Assembly (NCBI GenBank): GCA_024691325.1
Contig: JAILNR010000019.1
Coordinates: 52,669-116,668 of the forward strand
Reading direction: 5' to 3'
Source of the DNA: Saccharofermentans sp.
GTDB lineage: Bacteria; Bacillota; Clostridia; Saccharofermentanales; Saccharofermentanaceae
Length of the DNA: 64,000 nucleotides
Both the position numbers and the translations under genes were made by a program. The notes beneath the pieces were generated by a model. It did no database searches. It worked only from the letters and a program-made list of their open reading frames with translations, and was not told the DNA's origin. Below, in pieces: positions 45,139 to 53,346 of this stretch (positions are counted from its first letter, which is position 1; each line of letters opens with the position of its first letter).

Positions 45139-46137
45139 ATGAGCAATCTTATCGAGAAGATCAAGACTAAGGCAAAAGCTGACGTAAAGAGGATAGTTCT
45201 TCCTGAAGGCGATGAAGTGCGTACCGTTGAAGCGGCTTCCATCCTTAAGGCTGAAGGAATCGCAGAGCCTGTTCTCATCGGTGAGCCTTCCAAGGTTAAC
45301 GCGGTTGCCAATGAACTTGGTGTCAGCATCGAAGGCATAGTTATCGTTGATCCCCAAATAAGCGAAAAGGCTGCGTCCTATGCAGATACTCTTTATGAGC
45401 TTCGCAAGGCAAAAGGCGTTACCGAAGAGGATGCGAAGAAGCTTGTATCCGATCCTATGTATTTTGGAATCATGATGGTAAAGACAGGCGATGCAGACGG
45501 CCTCGTTTCAGGTGCCGTTCACACAACAGGTGATATGCTGCGTCCTGCCTTGCAGATAATAAAGACTAAGCCCGAGATGAAGATAGTATCTTCCTCATTC
45601 CTTATGGATTGCCCTAACAAGGACTTGGGCGAGGACGGACTTCTTGTTTATGCAGACTGTGTTGTAATGCCTAATCCTACAGCAGAGGAACTCGCGTATA
45701 TCGCAGTTGCTACAGCTGATACGGCAAAGAGATTGTGCGGCTTCGAGGAGCCCCGTGTAGCAATGCTCTCATTCTCGACCAAGGGTTCTGCCAAGCATGA
45801 GCTCGTATCCAAGGTTCAGGAGGGTGTAAGGATCGCACATGAGATCGCACCTGATCTTCTCCTTGACGGTGAGATGCAGTATGATGCGGCTCTCGTTCCT
45901 TCAGTAGGTCAGAGTAAGGCACCCGGAAGCCCCGTTGCAGGAAGAGCAAACATTCTTGTTTTCCCCGATCTTCAGGCGGGAAACATCGGTTATAAGATCA
46001 CACAGAGAATCGGAGGCGCAGACTGCTTCGCAGTCCTTCAGGGACTTCAGAAGCCCTGTAATGATCTGTCACGCGGCTGCTCTGTCGAGGATATCGTCAA
46101 CACTGTTGCCATGACCGCCGTCCAGGCTCAGGAGTAA
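45139..46137 (+). CDS. pta: Phosphate acetyltransferase
   Basis: A 332-residue enzyme exchanging CoA and phosphate on acetyl groups. Motifs are typical of short Pta proteins: RIVLPEGDEVRTVEAA, DADGLVSGAVHTTGDMLRPALQ, SSSFLMD, FSTKGSAKHE, DGEMQYDAALVP, and NILVFPDLQAGNIGYKI. It lies next to buk, making a CoA-ester to ATP pathway. AGGGG precedes the ATG. The length fits Pta better than Ptb (about 300), and the SxFLMD and LQAGNIGYK elements are those of Pta. Confidence 0.95.
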   Translation: MSNLIEKIKTKAKADVKRIVLPEGDEVRTVEAASILKAEGIAEPVLIGEPSKVNAVANELGVSIEGIVIVDPQISEKAASYADTLYELRKAKGVTEEDAKKLVSDPMYFGIMMVKTGDADGLVSGAVHTTGDMLRPALQIIKTKPEMKIVSSSFLMDCPNKDLGEDGLLVYADCVVMPNPTAEELAYIAVATADTAKRLCGFEEPRVAMLSFSTKGSAKHELVSKVQEGVRIAHEIAPDLLLDGEMQYDAALVPSVGQSKAPGSPVAGRANILVFPDLQAGNIGYKITQRIGGADCFAVLQGLQKPCNDLSRGCSVEDIVNTVAMTAVQAQE

Positions 46138-46158
46138 GAAGGCAAGGGTGAATTAACG

Positions 46159-47178
46159 ATGACTGTTATTCCGGTCGAGCAGGCTGTCGGGCATGTACTC
46201 GCACATGATATAACACGCATAGTTAAGGACCTTGAGAAAGGTCCGGTTTTTAAGAAAGGGCATGTCATCCGCGAAGAAGACATACCCGTTCTTTTGGATG
46301 TCGGCAAAAGAAATATCTACATCCTCGAGAAGACTGAGGATATGCTTCATGAGGATGAGGCTGCAGCCGTTCTAAGAGATATCACGATCGGTAACAACAT
46401 GACCGCTTCCGAGCCGTCCGAAGGTAAGATCGAACTTAAAGCAGCGTGCGGCGGTTTGTTTGAAGTTAACTCCAAGGCCCTCATAGAACTTAATTCCTTA
46501 GGAGAGATAAGTGTCGCTTCAAGACATGGCAACATCCCGGTTAAGGCGGGCGAGGTGCTCGCGGGCATGCGCGTCATTCCACTTATAATCTCCAAGGAAA
46601 AGATGGAGCAGGCAAAGAAAATTGAACGGGTCTTTGACCTCATCCCATATGAGCATAAGAAGTGCGCGATAATCGCGACCGGAAGTGAAGTGTTCACCGG
46701 AAGGATCAAGGATACATTCACGCCCGTGGTCGAGAGCAAGCTTAGTGAGTTTGGTGCAGATATCATTTTTAAGACTGTAAGCGACGATAAGAAGGAAGCA
46801 ATTTGTGATGCAGTTGATGAGGCTCTTGCAAGAGGTGCCGATATCATCTGCGTTACCGGCGGCATGAGTGTCGACCCTGATGATCTTACTCCCGCGGCGA
46901 TAAAGAGCAAATGCGATGAGGTTGTAACTTACGGCGCACCTGTGCTTCCGGGCGCGATGTTTATGTTGGGATATAAGGATAACGGGACGGCAATCATGGG
47001 CTTGCCCGGATGCGTTATGTTTGCAGGAAGAACCATTTTCGACCTGGTTTTACCAAGGATCTTTGCAGGACAGAAAGTAACGCCGGATGAGATCTGCGCA
47101 TTAGGCGAGGGCGGACTTTGTCTTAAGTGTCCGACATGCATCTACCCCAACTGCGGCTTCGGGAAGGGCCATCCGTGA
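46159..47178 (+). CDS. Molybdopterin-binding (MoeA-like) protein
   Basis: 339 residues. The N-terminal half (VIPVEQAVGHVLAHDITRI) is a shortened MoeA-like region. The C-terminal half is a MoCF_biosynth domain: CAIIATGSEVFTGRI, DIICVTGGMSVDPDDLTPAAI and GAMFMLGYKDNGTAIMGLPG. A cysteine-rich end, CLKCPTCIYPNCGFG, may bind metal. Clostridia have such proteins near molybdenum hydroxylase and formate dehydrogenase genes; a role in cofactor handling or sensing is inferred. It lies 21 bases after pta, and its TGA overlaps the moaA GTG. Confidence 0.88.
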   Translation: MTVIPVEQAVGHVLAHDITRIVKDLEKGPVFKKGHVIREEDIPVLLDVGKRNIYILEKTEDMLHEDEAAAVLRDITIGNNMTASEPSEGKIELKAACGGLFEVNSKALIELNSLGEISVASRHGNIPVKAGEVLAGMRVIPLIISKEKMEQAKKIERVFDLIPYEHKKCAIIATGSEVFTGRIKDTFTPVVESKLSEFGADIIFKTVSDDKKEAICDAVDEALARGADIICVTGGMSVDPDDLTPAAIKSKCDEVVTYGAPVLPGAMFMLGYKDNGTAIMGLPGCVMFAGRTIFDLVLPRIFAGQKVTPDEICALGEGGLCLKCPTCIYPNCGFGKGHP

Positions 47179-48134
47179 AAGACAACTACGGCAGAGTTAT
47201 CGACTACATGAGACTGTCCGTCACGGACAGGTGCAATCTGTCTTGTGATTACTGCAGCGCGGGCAAGTCTGTATCAGATACAAAAACACTGCCGGCGGAT
47301 GACGTCCTTGCCATTGCTTCCGCCGCGTCGAAAACGGGCATAACCAAATTCAAACTCACAGGCGGTGAGCCTTTGGTGAGGGAAGATCTTCCGCTGATAA
47401 TTAAGGGCATAAAAAGTCTGCCGGGCGTTAAGTCTGTAACGCTTACAACAAACGGCGTTCTTCTTGATAAAAGATGTGGGGAACTTAAAGAATCGGGCAT
47501 CGATCTTATCAATGTCAGCATCGATACATGTGATAAAGATGAGTATCAGTCGGTAACCGGAAGCGACATGTTAGGCAAGGTCATTGACGGCATCAGCACT
47601 TGTATTAGAAACGGAATTAATGTAAGGATCAATGCCGTTAACCGCGGCAGTAAAACCGATGCCGTATCCCTTGCAAGGTTTGCGGATTCATTGGGTGTCG
47701 ACCTGAGATTCATCGAGCTTATGCCCGTCGGCAAAGCCAGAGAAATGAAGGGGACTTTGAATATTGATATAATAAAGGTTCTTGAGAATGAGTTCGGGAA
47801 AGCATCCCAAACAGACGATAAGGGTAACGGCCCTGCGCGCTACTTTACTTTCGAGAGGCTTAAGATCAAGGTTGGTTTTATAAGTGCTTTGGGCGAGGGC
47901 TTCTGCGGTGAGTGCAACAGACTGCGTGTGACCTCTGACGGCAAATTAAAGCCGTGCCTTTGTTTTGGCGACTTTATCGACCTTAATGATGCACTCGGTC
48001 TTGAGGGGCATAAAAGAGAAGAGGAGCTTATGAAGCTGATCGGAAAAGCCGTAAGATCCAAACCCGAGAAGCACTCATTCAACGACCCCCAAAGCGTGAC
48101 AGAGATGAGGGGCATGGATTACATCGGAGGATAA
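47175..48134 (+). CDS. moaA: GTP 3',8-cyclase MoaA (radical SAM)
   Basis: A 319-residue enzyme for the first step of molybdopterin synthesis. The SAM cluster is in VTDRCNLSCDYC and the second C-terminal cluster in GFCGECNRLRVTSDGKLKPC. KLTGGEPLVREDL and TTNGVLL are further family marks. I chose GTG at 47175, which overlaps the TGA of the preceding gene (GTGA) and gives VKDNYGRVIDYMR as in family members; an upstream ATG at 47127 lies inside the previous gene. Its stop is one base before the MOSC-Mog gene. Confidence 0.95.
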   Translation: MKDNYGRVIDYMRLSVTDRCNLSCDYCSAGKSVSDTKTLPADDVLAIASAASKTGITKFKLTGGEPLVREDLPLIIKGIKSLPGVKSVTLTTNGVLLDKRCGELKESGIDLINVSIDTCDKDEYQSVTGSDMLGKVIDGISTCIRNGINVRINAVNRGSKTDAVSLARFADSLGVDLRFIELMPVGKAREMKGTLNIDIIKVLENEFGKASQTDDKGNGPARYFTFERLKIKVGFISALGEGFCGECNRLRVTSDGKLKPCLCFGDFIDLNDALGLEGHKREEELMKLIGKAVRSKPEKHSFNDPQSVTEMRGMDYIGG

Positions 48135-48135
48135 G

Positions 48136-49089
48136 ATGGAGATTATAGCAACAGGCAGGATAAAAGCTGTTTGCATAAGTGAGGAAAGAGGGACGGTGAA
48201 GACGACCGTGGCCTCAGTTTCTCTTAGGGAGAACTACGGCGTCGAAGGTGACGCGCATGCAGGCGACTGGCACAGACAGGTAAGCCTTCTTGGTGCAGAT
48301 GCGGTTGCTTCATTCGAGGATGATACAAAAACAAAAGTTGAACCCGGTGCCTTCGGTGAGAATATTCTGGTCGAAGGCTTTGATCCGAGTAAGCTTCCTG
48401 CAGGTGCGGAATTAAAAATCGGCGGGGCAGTTCTCGAGATAACGCAGCTTGGAAAAGAGTGCCACACATCCTGCAACATAAAGAAGATGACGGGCAAGTG
48501 CATTATGCCTGTGTATGGCGTTTTCGCGCAGGTGAAAGAAGGCGGAAGCATTAAGCCCGGTGATGAGATAACCGCGTATGAGCCCGACCCCCAAAGGCCG
48601 TATCAGGCGGCAGTCATTACGGTTTCAGACAAGGGCTCGAATGGTGAGCGTGAGGACAAGTCAGGCCCCCTCGCGAAAAGCATCCTTGAACAATCCGGCT
48701 ACGAAGTAAGAGAGACGATCATTATCCCTGATGAGAAAGAGATCATAAAAAGAGAGCTGATAAGGCTTGCTGATAAAAGAGGGATGGATGTTATATTCAC
48801 AAGCGGCGGAACGGGCTTTGCCAGACGCGATGTGACGCCGGAAGCGACGGATGAGGTTTGTCAGAAGAGGGTACCCGGAATACCTGAGGCTTTACGTATG
48901 AACTCGATGCAGTTCACAGATCACGCTCTGCTTTCAAGACAGAGTGCGGGGATCAGAGGAAACACACTTATTATCAATCTTCCGGGAAGTCCGAAGGCCG
49001 TGAGGGAGGATCTCGAATTTATTCTTCCGAGGATAAGCCACGGTATCAATTTATTGAGAGATACTGATAAAGAGTGTGGGGGGAATTAA
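48136..49089 (+). CDS. MOSC-MogA/MoaB fusion protein
   Basis: 317 residues with two domains. About 1-150 is a MOSC domain (NYGVEGDAHAGDWHRQVSLL, GAFGENILVEG, GKECHTSCNIKKMTGKCIMP), a sulfur-carrier domain found in Moco sulfurases. About 155-317 is MogA/MoaB (AAVITVSDKGSNGEREDKSG, FTSGGTGFARRDVTPEAT, LIINLPGSPKAVREDL), which adenylates molybdopterin before Mo insertion. GGAGG precedes the ATG. Its TAA overlaps the modA ATG by one base. Confidence 0.93.
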   Translation: MEIIATGRIKAVCISEERGTVKTTVASVSLRENYGVEGDAHAGDWHRQVSLLGADAVASFEDDTKTKVEPGAFGENILVEGFDPSKLPAGAELKIGGAVLEITQLGKECHTSCNIKKMTGKCIMPVYGVFAQVKEGGSIKPGDEITAYEPDPQRPYQAAVITVSDKGSNGEREDKSGPLAKSILEQSGYEVRETIIIPDEKEIIKRELIRLADKRGMDVIFTSGGTGFARRDVTPEATDEVCQKRVPGIPEALRMNSMQFTDHALLSRQSAGIRGNTLIINLPGSPKAVREDLEFILPRISHGINLLRDTDKECGGN

Positions 49090-49910
49090 TGATAAGAAGG
49101 GGATTAAGTGCAGTTGTTGCTTTATGTATGTTGATGTCGCTTGCAGGATGTGATAGTAAGCCTGCGGAAACTACTGAAGTTTATGTCTTTGCTGCGGCAT
49201 CTCTAAGCAGGCCGATGGAACAGCTCGAAGCATCGTTCGAGGCGGCTCATCCCGGGGTCGACATTATTGTCAGCACGGACAGCTCAGGTGTTCTCATGAC
49301 GCAGATCGAAGAGGGTGCGAGATGTGACATCTTCTTCTCAGCCGGCGCTAAGCAGATGAATCAGTTAACCGATGAAGGGTTTGTCGATTCATCTTCAGTA
49401 GTTGAGGTTTTAAGAAACAGTCTTGTTGTTGTAGGTTCGGTGACACTTGGAACAGAAGTAACCGGACTTGATACTCTTTCTAACGGCAATACGATCGCTA
49501 TTTGTGATGCAACAGTGCCTGCAGGAAGATATACCAGACAGGCTCTTGTTAACAGCGGCTTGATTGAAGAGCCTGAGGGCGGGATCGAGGCGATTACAAC
49601 AGCTGATCTGATGGAGGCTTTGGGTGTTGAAGTAAGTGAGCAGAGCAATGTAAGCAAGGCTCTCACCGCAGTTGCCGAAGGTTCCTGTGACGCCGGTACA
49701 TGCTACTGCTCAGATACTTATGGATACGAGGACAGTATCGTCATACTCGAGACTATCCCGCAGGATATATCCGGCAGCATCATTTATCCTGCCGGGCGTG
49801 TAACTGATCCGGAAGCAACAGAAGACGAGAATGCTATGGCAGATGAATTCTTCTCATATCTTCAGTCTGATGAAGCCATGGATGTATTCTCCATATACTA
49901 CTTCGAGTAA
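49089..49910 (+). CDS. modA: Molybdate ABC transporter substrate-binding lipoprotein ModA
   Basis: 273 residues. A lipoprotein signal ends in LMSLAGC (Cys21). The mature part is a type-II binding protein: VYVFAAASLSRPMEQL, DSSGVLMTQIEEGARCDIFFSAG, NSLVVVGS and AVAEGSCDAGTCYCSDTY. It should capture molybdate or tungstate outside the membrane. I chose ATG at 49089 (TAATG overlap with the previous stop, GGGGGG upstream) over a start at 49074. modB follows after five bases. Confidence 0.94.
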   Translation: MIRRGLSAVVALCMLMSLAGCDSKPAETTEVYVFAAASLSRPMEQLEASFEAAHPGVDIIVSTDSSGVLMTQIEEGARCDIFFSAGAKQMNQLTDEGFVDSSSVVEVLRNSLVVVGSVTLGTEVTGLDTLSNGNTIAICDATVPAGRYTRQALVNSGLIEEPEGGIEAITTADLMEALGVEVSEQSNVSKALTAVAEGSCDAGTCYCSDTYGYEDSIVILETIPQDISGSIIYPAGRVTDPEATEDENAMADEFFSYLQSDEAMDVFSIYYFE

Positions 49911-49915
49911 AAGAT

Positions 49916-50593
49916 ATGATGTATTTGCCGGCGATCGTGACAGACCTTTCCCCTTTGTGGATATCGCTCAAGACAGCGCTTGTGGCGACGGTGCTCTGTT
50001 TTATTGCCGGTGTCTTTGCAGCGTGGAAACTATATAACACAAAGTGGAAGGGTATGGAGATAATAGATGCACTCCTTGTCCTTCCGATGGTTTTGCCGCC
50101 GACTGTAACAGGATATTTTCTGCTTCTTATATTCAGCAGAAGAAGACCGGTCGGCCAGTTCCTGTTTGAACAGTTCAATATATCAATCGTTCAATCCTGG
50201 GCGGGCTGTGTTATTGCATCATTCATGGTTGCGCTGCCGCTTGTCTATCTTAATGCAAAGGCGGCATTCAGACAGGTCGATAAAGAACTGCTTGATATGG
50301 GAAGAACGCTCGGCATGAGCGAGTTTAAGATACTCATACACATACTGATCCCGGTTGCATTTGACGGGCTTCTCTCGGGAGTCATCCTCGCGTTCGCAAG
50401 AGCACTCGGTGAGTATGGAGCAACTTCAATGCTCGCAGGCAATATCCCGGGAAAGACCTCGACAGTGTCACAGGTAATAGCCCAGGTCATGAGTAATCAG
50501 GATTTTTCTACCGTAGGAATATATGTTGTATTGGTGTTCGCGATATCACTGATATCGATAGTCAGCGTTTCCGGCATCAGAAGAAATCATTAA
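49916..50593 (+). CDS. modB: Molybdate ABC transporter permease ModB
   Basis: 225 residues, about five helices, starting SPLWISLKTALVATVLCFI. The EAA loop that contacts the ATPase is ELLDMGRTLGMSEFKILIHI, followed by FARALGEYGATSMLAGNIPG as in ModB. The expected modC ATPase gene is not next to it: moaC follows after ten bases, and no other ATPase gene in the window looks like ModC. The transporter must use an ATPase encoded elsewhere, or one shared with another system. Confidence 0.94.
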   Translation: MMYLPAIVTDLSPLWISLKTALVATVLCFIAGVFAAWKLYNTKWKGMEIIDALLVLPMVLPPTVTGYFLLLIFSRRRPVGQFLFEQFNISIVQSWAGCVIASFMVALPLVYLNAKAAFRQVDKELLDMGRTLGMSEFKILIHILIPVAFDGLLSGVILAFARALGEYGATSMLAGNIPGKTSTVSQVIAQVMSNQDFSTVGIYVVLVFAISLISIVSVSGIRRNH

Positions 50594-50603
50594 GGAGAAG
50601 CAC

Positions 50604-51083
50604 ATGGAACTTACGCATTTTGATGAGAACGGTAATGCCAGAATGGTAGATGTAACACCGAAGACGGTTACTTGCCGCCGGGCGGTCGCATCCGGTGTGA
50701 TCAGGATGAGTTCTGAGACCTATGCGAAGATCCATGACGGCAAGGTGAAAAAAGGTGACCTGTTTGCACTTGCTGAAGTAGCCGGGATAATGGCGGCGAA
50801 GAGAACGGACGAGCTGATCCCGCTTTGCCACCCCTTGAGGATCGGAAGCGTGAATGTGCTTTTCGAGAAGGATGAGGAAAACAGTCTTATCAAAGTGATA
50901 TGCGAGGTAACAGGCGAGGATAAAAGCGGCTTCGAGATGGAGGCGCTTACCGGCGTTTCCGCGGCGCTTCTTACCATCTACGATATGTGTAAGGCTGTTG
51001 ACAGGACGATGGTGATCTCCGATGTAAGGCTCGATCACAAAAGCGGCGGCAAGAGCGGGGAGTATAACCGTGATAAGTGTTGA
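50604..51083 (+). CDS. moaC: Cyclic pyranopterin monophosphate synthase MoaC
   Basis: 159 residues, full length. MoaC turns the MoaA product into cyclic pyranopterin monophosphate. Motifs: MVDVTPKTVTCRRAVASG, KKGDLFALAEVAGIMAAKRT, LIPLCHPLRI, FEMEALTGVSAALLTIYDMCK and the closing LDHKSGGKSG. AAGGAG precedes the ATG. The final 14 bases overlap the start of the next gene in another frame, so translation is coupled. Confidence 0.97.
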   Translation: MELTHFDENGNARMVDVTPKTVTCRRAVASGVIRMSSETYAKIHDGKVKKGDLFALAEVAGIMAAKRTDELIPLCHPLRIGSVNVLFEKDEENSLIKVICEVTGEDKSGFEMEALTGVSAALLTIYDMCKAVDRTMVISDVRLDHKSGGKSGEYNRDKC

Positions 51084-53295
51084 AGAATGTATCTCGAGAA
51101 TAAAAGCAGAACTTAAACCTGTAAAAGACACCGAAGCAGTCGGGCTTGAAGGTCTTGTCGGCCGAGTAAATGCCTGCATGGTATGTGCGCCCGTTAACTT
51201 GCCGCCTTTTCCGAAGTCTGCGATGGACGGATTTGCCGTGAAAGCGGAGGATGTGAAAGACACTCCCGTTACACTTAAGGTGTTGGGCACTATGTTCGCA
51301 GGTGACGATAAGGATTTTCGTTACGAGGAGGGAAGTGCCGTTAGGATAATGACAGGTGCACGTGTGCCTGACGGTTTTGATGCGGTCGTGCGTCAGGAAG
51401 ATACAACGCTTCAGGATGGTGAGGTAACTGTCCTTAAGGGTGTTAAGACTCATACCAATTACTGCGGGATTGGCGAGGATGTTAAGCAGGGGCAGGTGAT
51501 ACTGCCGCCCGGGTTAAGGATCAGACCTATCGATGTCTCGGTGCTTGCGGGTGTCGGGATTTGCGAAGTTGAAGTAAGACGGAGGATACGCGCGTCAGTT
51601 TTATCAACAGGGTCCGAGCTTCAGGAGCCGGGTGCGCCTTTAATGCCCGGCAGGATATATCAGAACATAACTCAGTACCTGTCCGCGTTGATGAAGGACA
51701 AGGGTGTGGATGTTGTCTCGTGCGGCATCTGCGAAGATGAGAAAGATGAGATCATATCAAAGATCCGCGCACTTCTTACTCAGAACGACATAATAATAAC
51801 GACCGGCGGTGTGTCTGTAGGCCAGAAAGACCTGTTGCCCGAGGTCCTTTCCGATATTGGTGCGAAGGTGTTGTTCCACGGCGCTGACATCAAGCCCGGC
51901 ACGCCGACGATGGCTGCTGTTCTTGACGGTAAGCTTCTGCTTTGCCTCTCGGGTAATCCATACGCGGCGATAGTTAATTTTGAGATTTATTTTTGGGAAG
52001 CTTTCTGCGCTTTGGGCGGAAACTATAAGCCTTATACGACGCTCGCGAGGTTCGTGGGTGAGTACAGCAAGGTTAATTCTGGCAGGCGTTTCCTCCGGGC
52101 TTTCTACAAAGATGGTCAGGTTTGGATCAACACCGGTAAGCACATGTCTTCCGTCATATCGAACATGTCAAACAGCAACTGCCTCATCGATCTTGAGGCG
52201 GGCAGGACGCTTACGGACGGCGGCATTGTAAACGTAAGGCTGCTGTCGGATGCATCGCCATACTACTGCAGCAACAACAAGGTCTTCACGGGCGGCATCG
52301 TTAACGGCGGCAAGAGCACGAGGATGGGTAAGGACAAGTCTTCACTTACAGTTGGCGGTAAGTCTTTCCTCGCGCGAAAAGTATCTGAGCTTGAAACCTA
52401 TGGCGCAGGAGAAGTCCTTTTGTCAGCGGCAAAGGAAGACGGCAATACTTATACTGTCCGCACGGTAAGGGACGAGTTCGATGACAGGGGTCCGATCGAG
52501 GGGATACGCCGTCTGCTTATGGAATCAAAGACCGAGTGGGTATTCGTTTCCGCCGTTGATATTCAGAATGTCAGAAGGGAAGCATTCGACTTTCTTTATT
52601 TATATCTGTCAGGTGATGTCGACGCAGTTGTTTACGGTTCTCCCGACGGTAAGGCCGAGCCGCTGTTCGCTTTTTACAGGAAGACTTTGATCCCTGAGAT
52701 AGAGGATCTTGTAAGTCAGCACGAGTATAAGATAAGAGGCGTGTTCGAGTCGTCGCGCACGAAGTATGTCCCCATGAAGTATGAGATCAGAAATGTTAAC
52801 GATCCGTCTGACTACAAAAAACTTCTGATTCCGCGCGTGATTTCTGTCTGCGGCGTGAAAAACAGCGGCAAGACAACCCTTATCGAATCACTAATCCCTT
52901 TGTTTACAGCTGACGGCTTTAAGGTGGGCGTCATAAAGCATGACGGACATGAGTTTACGATGGACCGCGATGGCACGGATACATCAAGGTTTATCGAAGC
53001 GGGTGCATATAAGACAGCCATCTTCTCCGGAACGCGTCATGCCGTTATCGGAGGGAAGACTGATGCGGAGGCTCTGACGGGGCTTTTCGAAGAGGCGGAT
53101 GTAATTATTGTTGAAGGGCTTAAGGATTCTTCTCTTCCCAAGATTGAAGTGGTAAGGGACGGGATTTCAAGTGAACCCGTGTCTAATGAGCCGTTGCTGA
53201 TCGCTACAGATATTCCGACATTATGCAAAGAAACGTCGGGTGTTGACCTCAATAATGCCACAGAAATCTACAGAAGATTAACGGAAACAGTATAA
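51070..53295 (+). CDS. moeA-mobA-mobB: MoeA-MobA-MobB trifunctional molybdenum cofactor protein
   Basis: A 741-residue three-domain fusion. Residues about 1-400 are MoeA, the molybdenum insertase (PPFPKSAMDGFAVKAED, STGSELQEPG, TTGGVSVGQKD, KPGTPT, LSGNPYAA). Residues about 405-585 are MobA, the GMP transferase, with a slightly altered signature (GGIVNGGKSTRMGKDK) and DDRGPIEGI. Residues about 588-741 are MobB, with P-loop GVKNSGKTTL at 595. The protein would insert Mo and attach GMP in one assembly, matching the needs of the MGD-type formate dehydrogenase downstream. The start is GTG at 51070, inside moaC. Confidence 0.93.
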   Translation: MISVEECISRIKAELKPVKDTEAVGLEGLVGRVNACMVCAPVNLPPFPKSAMDGFAVKAEDVKDTPVTLKVLGTMFAGDDKDFRYEEGSAVRIMTGARVPDGFDAVVRQEDTTLQDGEVTVLKGVKTHTNYCGIGEDVKQGQVILPPGLRIRPIDVSVLAGVGICEVEVRRRIRASVLSTGSELQEPGAPLMPGRIYQNITQYLSALMKDKGVDVVSCGICEDEKDEIISKIRALLTQNDIIITTGGVSVGQKDLLPEVLSDIGAKVLFHGADIKPGTPTMAAVLDGKLLLCLSGNPYAAIVNFEIYFWEAFCALGGNYKPYTTLARFVGEYSKVNSGRRFLRAFYKDGQVWINTGKHMSSVISNMSNSNCLIDLEAGRTLTDGGIVNVRLLSDASPYYCSNNKVFTGGIVNGGKSTRMGKDKSSLTVGGKSFLARKVSELETYGAGEVLLSAAKEDGNTYTVRTVRDEFDDRGPIEGIRRLLMESKTEWVFVSAVDIQNVRREAFDFLYLYLSGDVDAVVYGSPDGKAEPLFAFYRKTLIPEIEDLVSQHEYKIRGVFESSRTKYVPMKYEIRNVNDPSDYKKLLIPRVISVCGVKNSGKTTLIESLIPLFTADGFKVGVIKHDGHEFTMDRDGTDTSRFIEAGAYKTAIFSGTRHAVIGGKTDAEALTGLFEEADVIIVEGLKDSSLPKIEVVRDGISSEPVSNEPLLIATDIPTLCKETSGVDLNNATEIYRRLTETV

Positions 53296-53346
53296 AATCT
53301 ATTGTAAAATTATAAGAGTACAAAAAAACATTGGGGGATCACTTGT

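Noticed and set aside
53296..53346. Separate promoter for the formate dehydrogenase genes
   Set aside because: Only a weak TATAAG-like element is present with no -35, and no terminator separates these genes from the Moco genes, so a shared transcript is just as likely.
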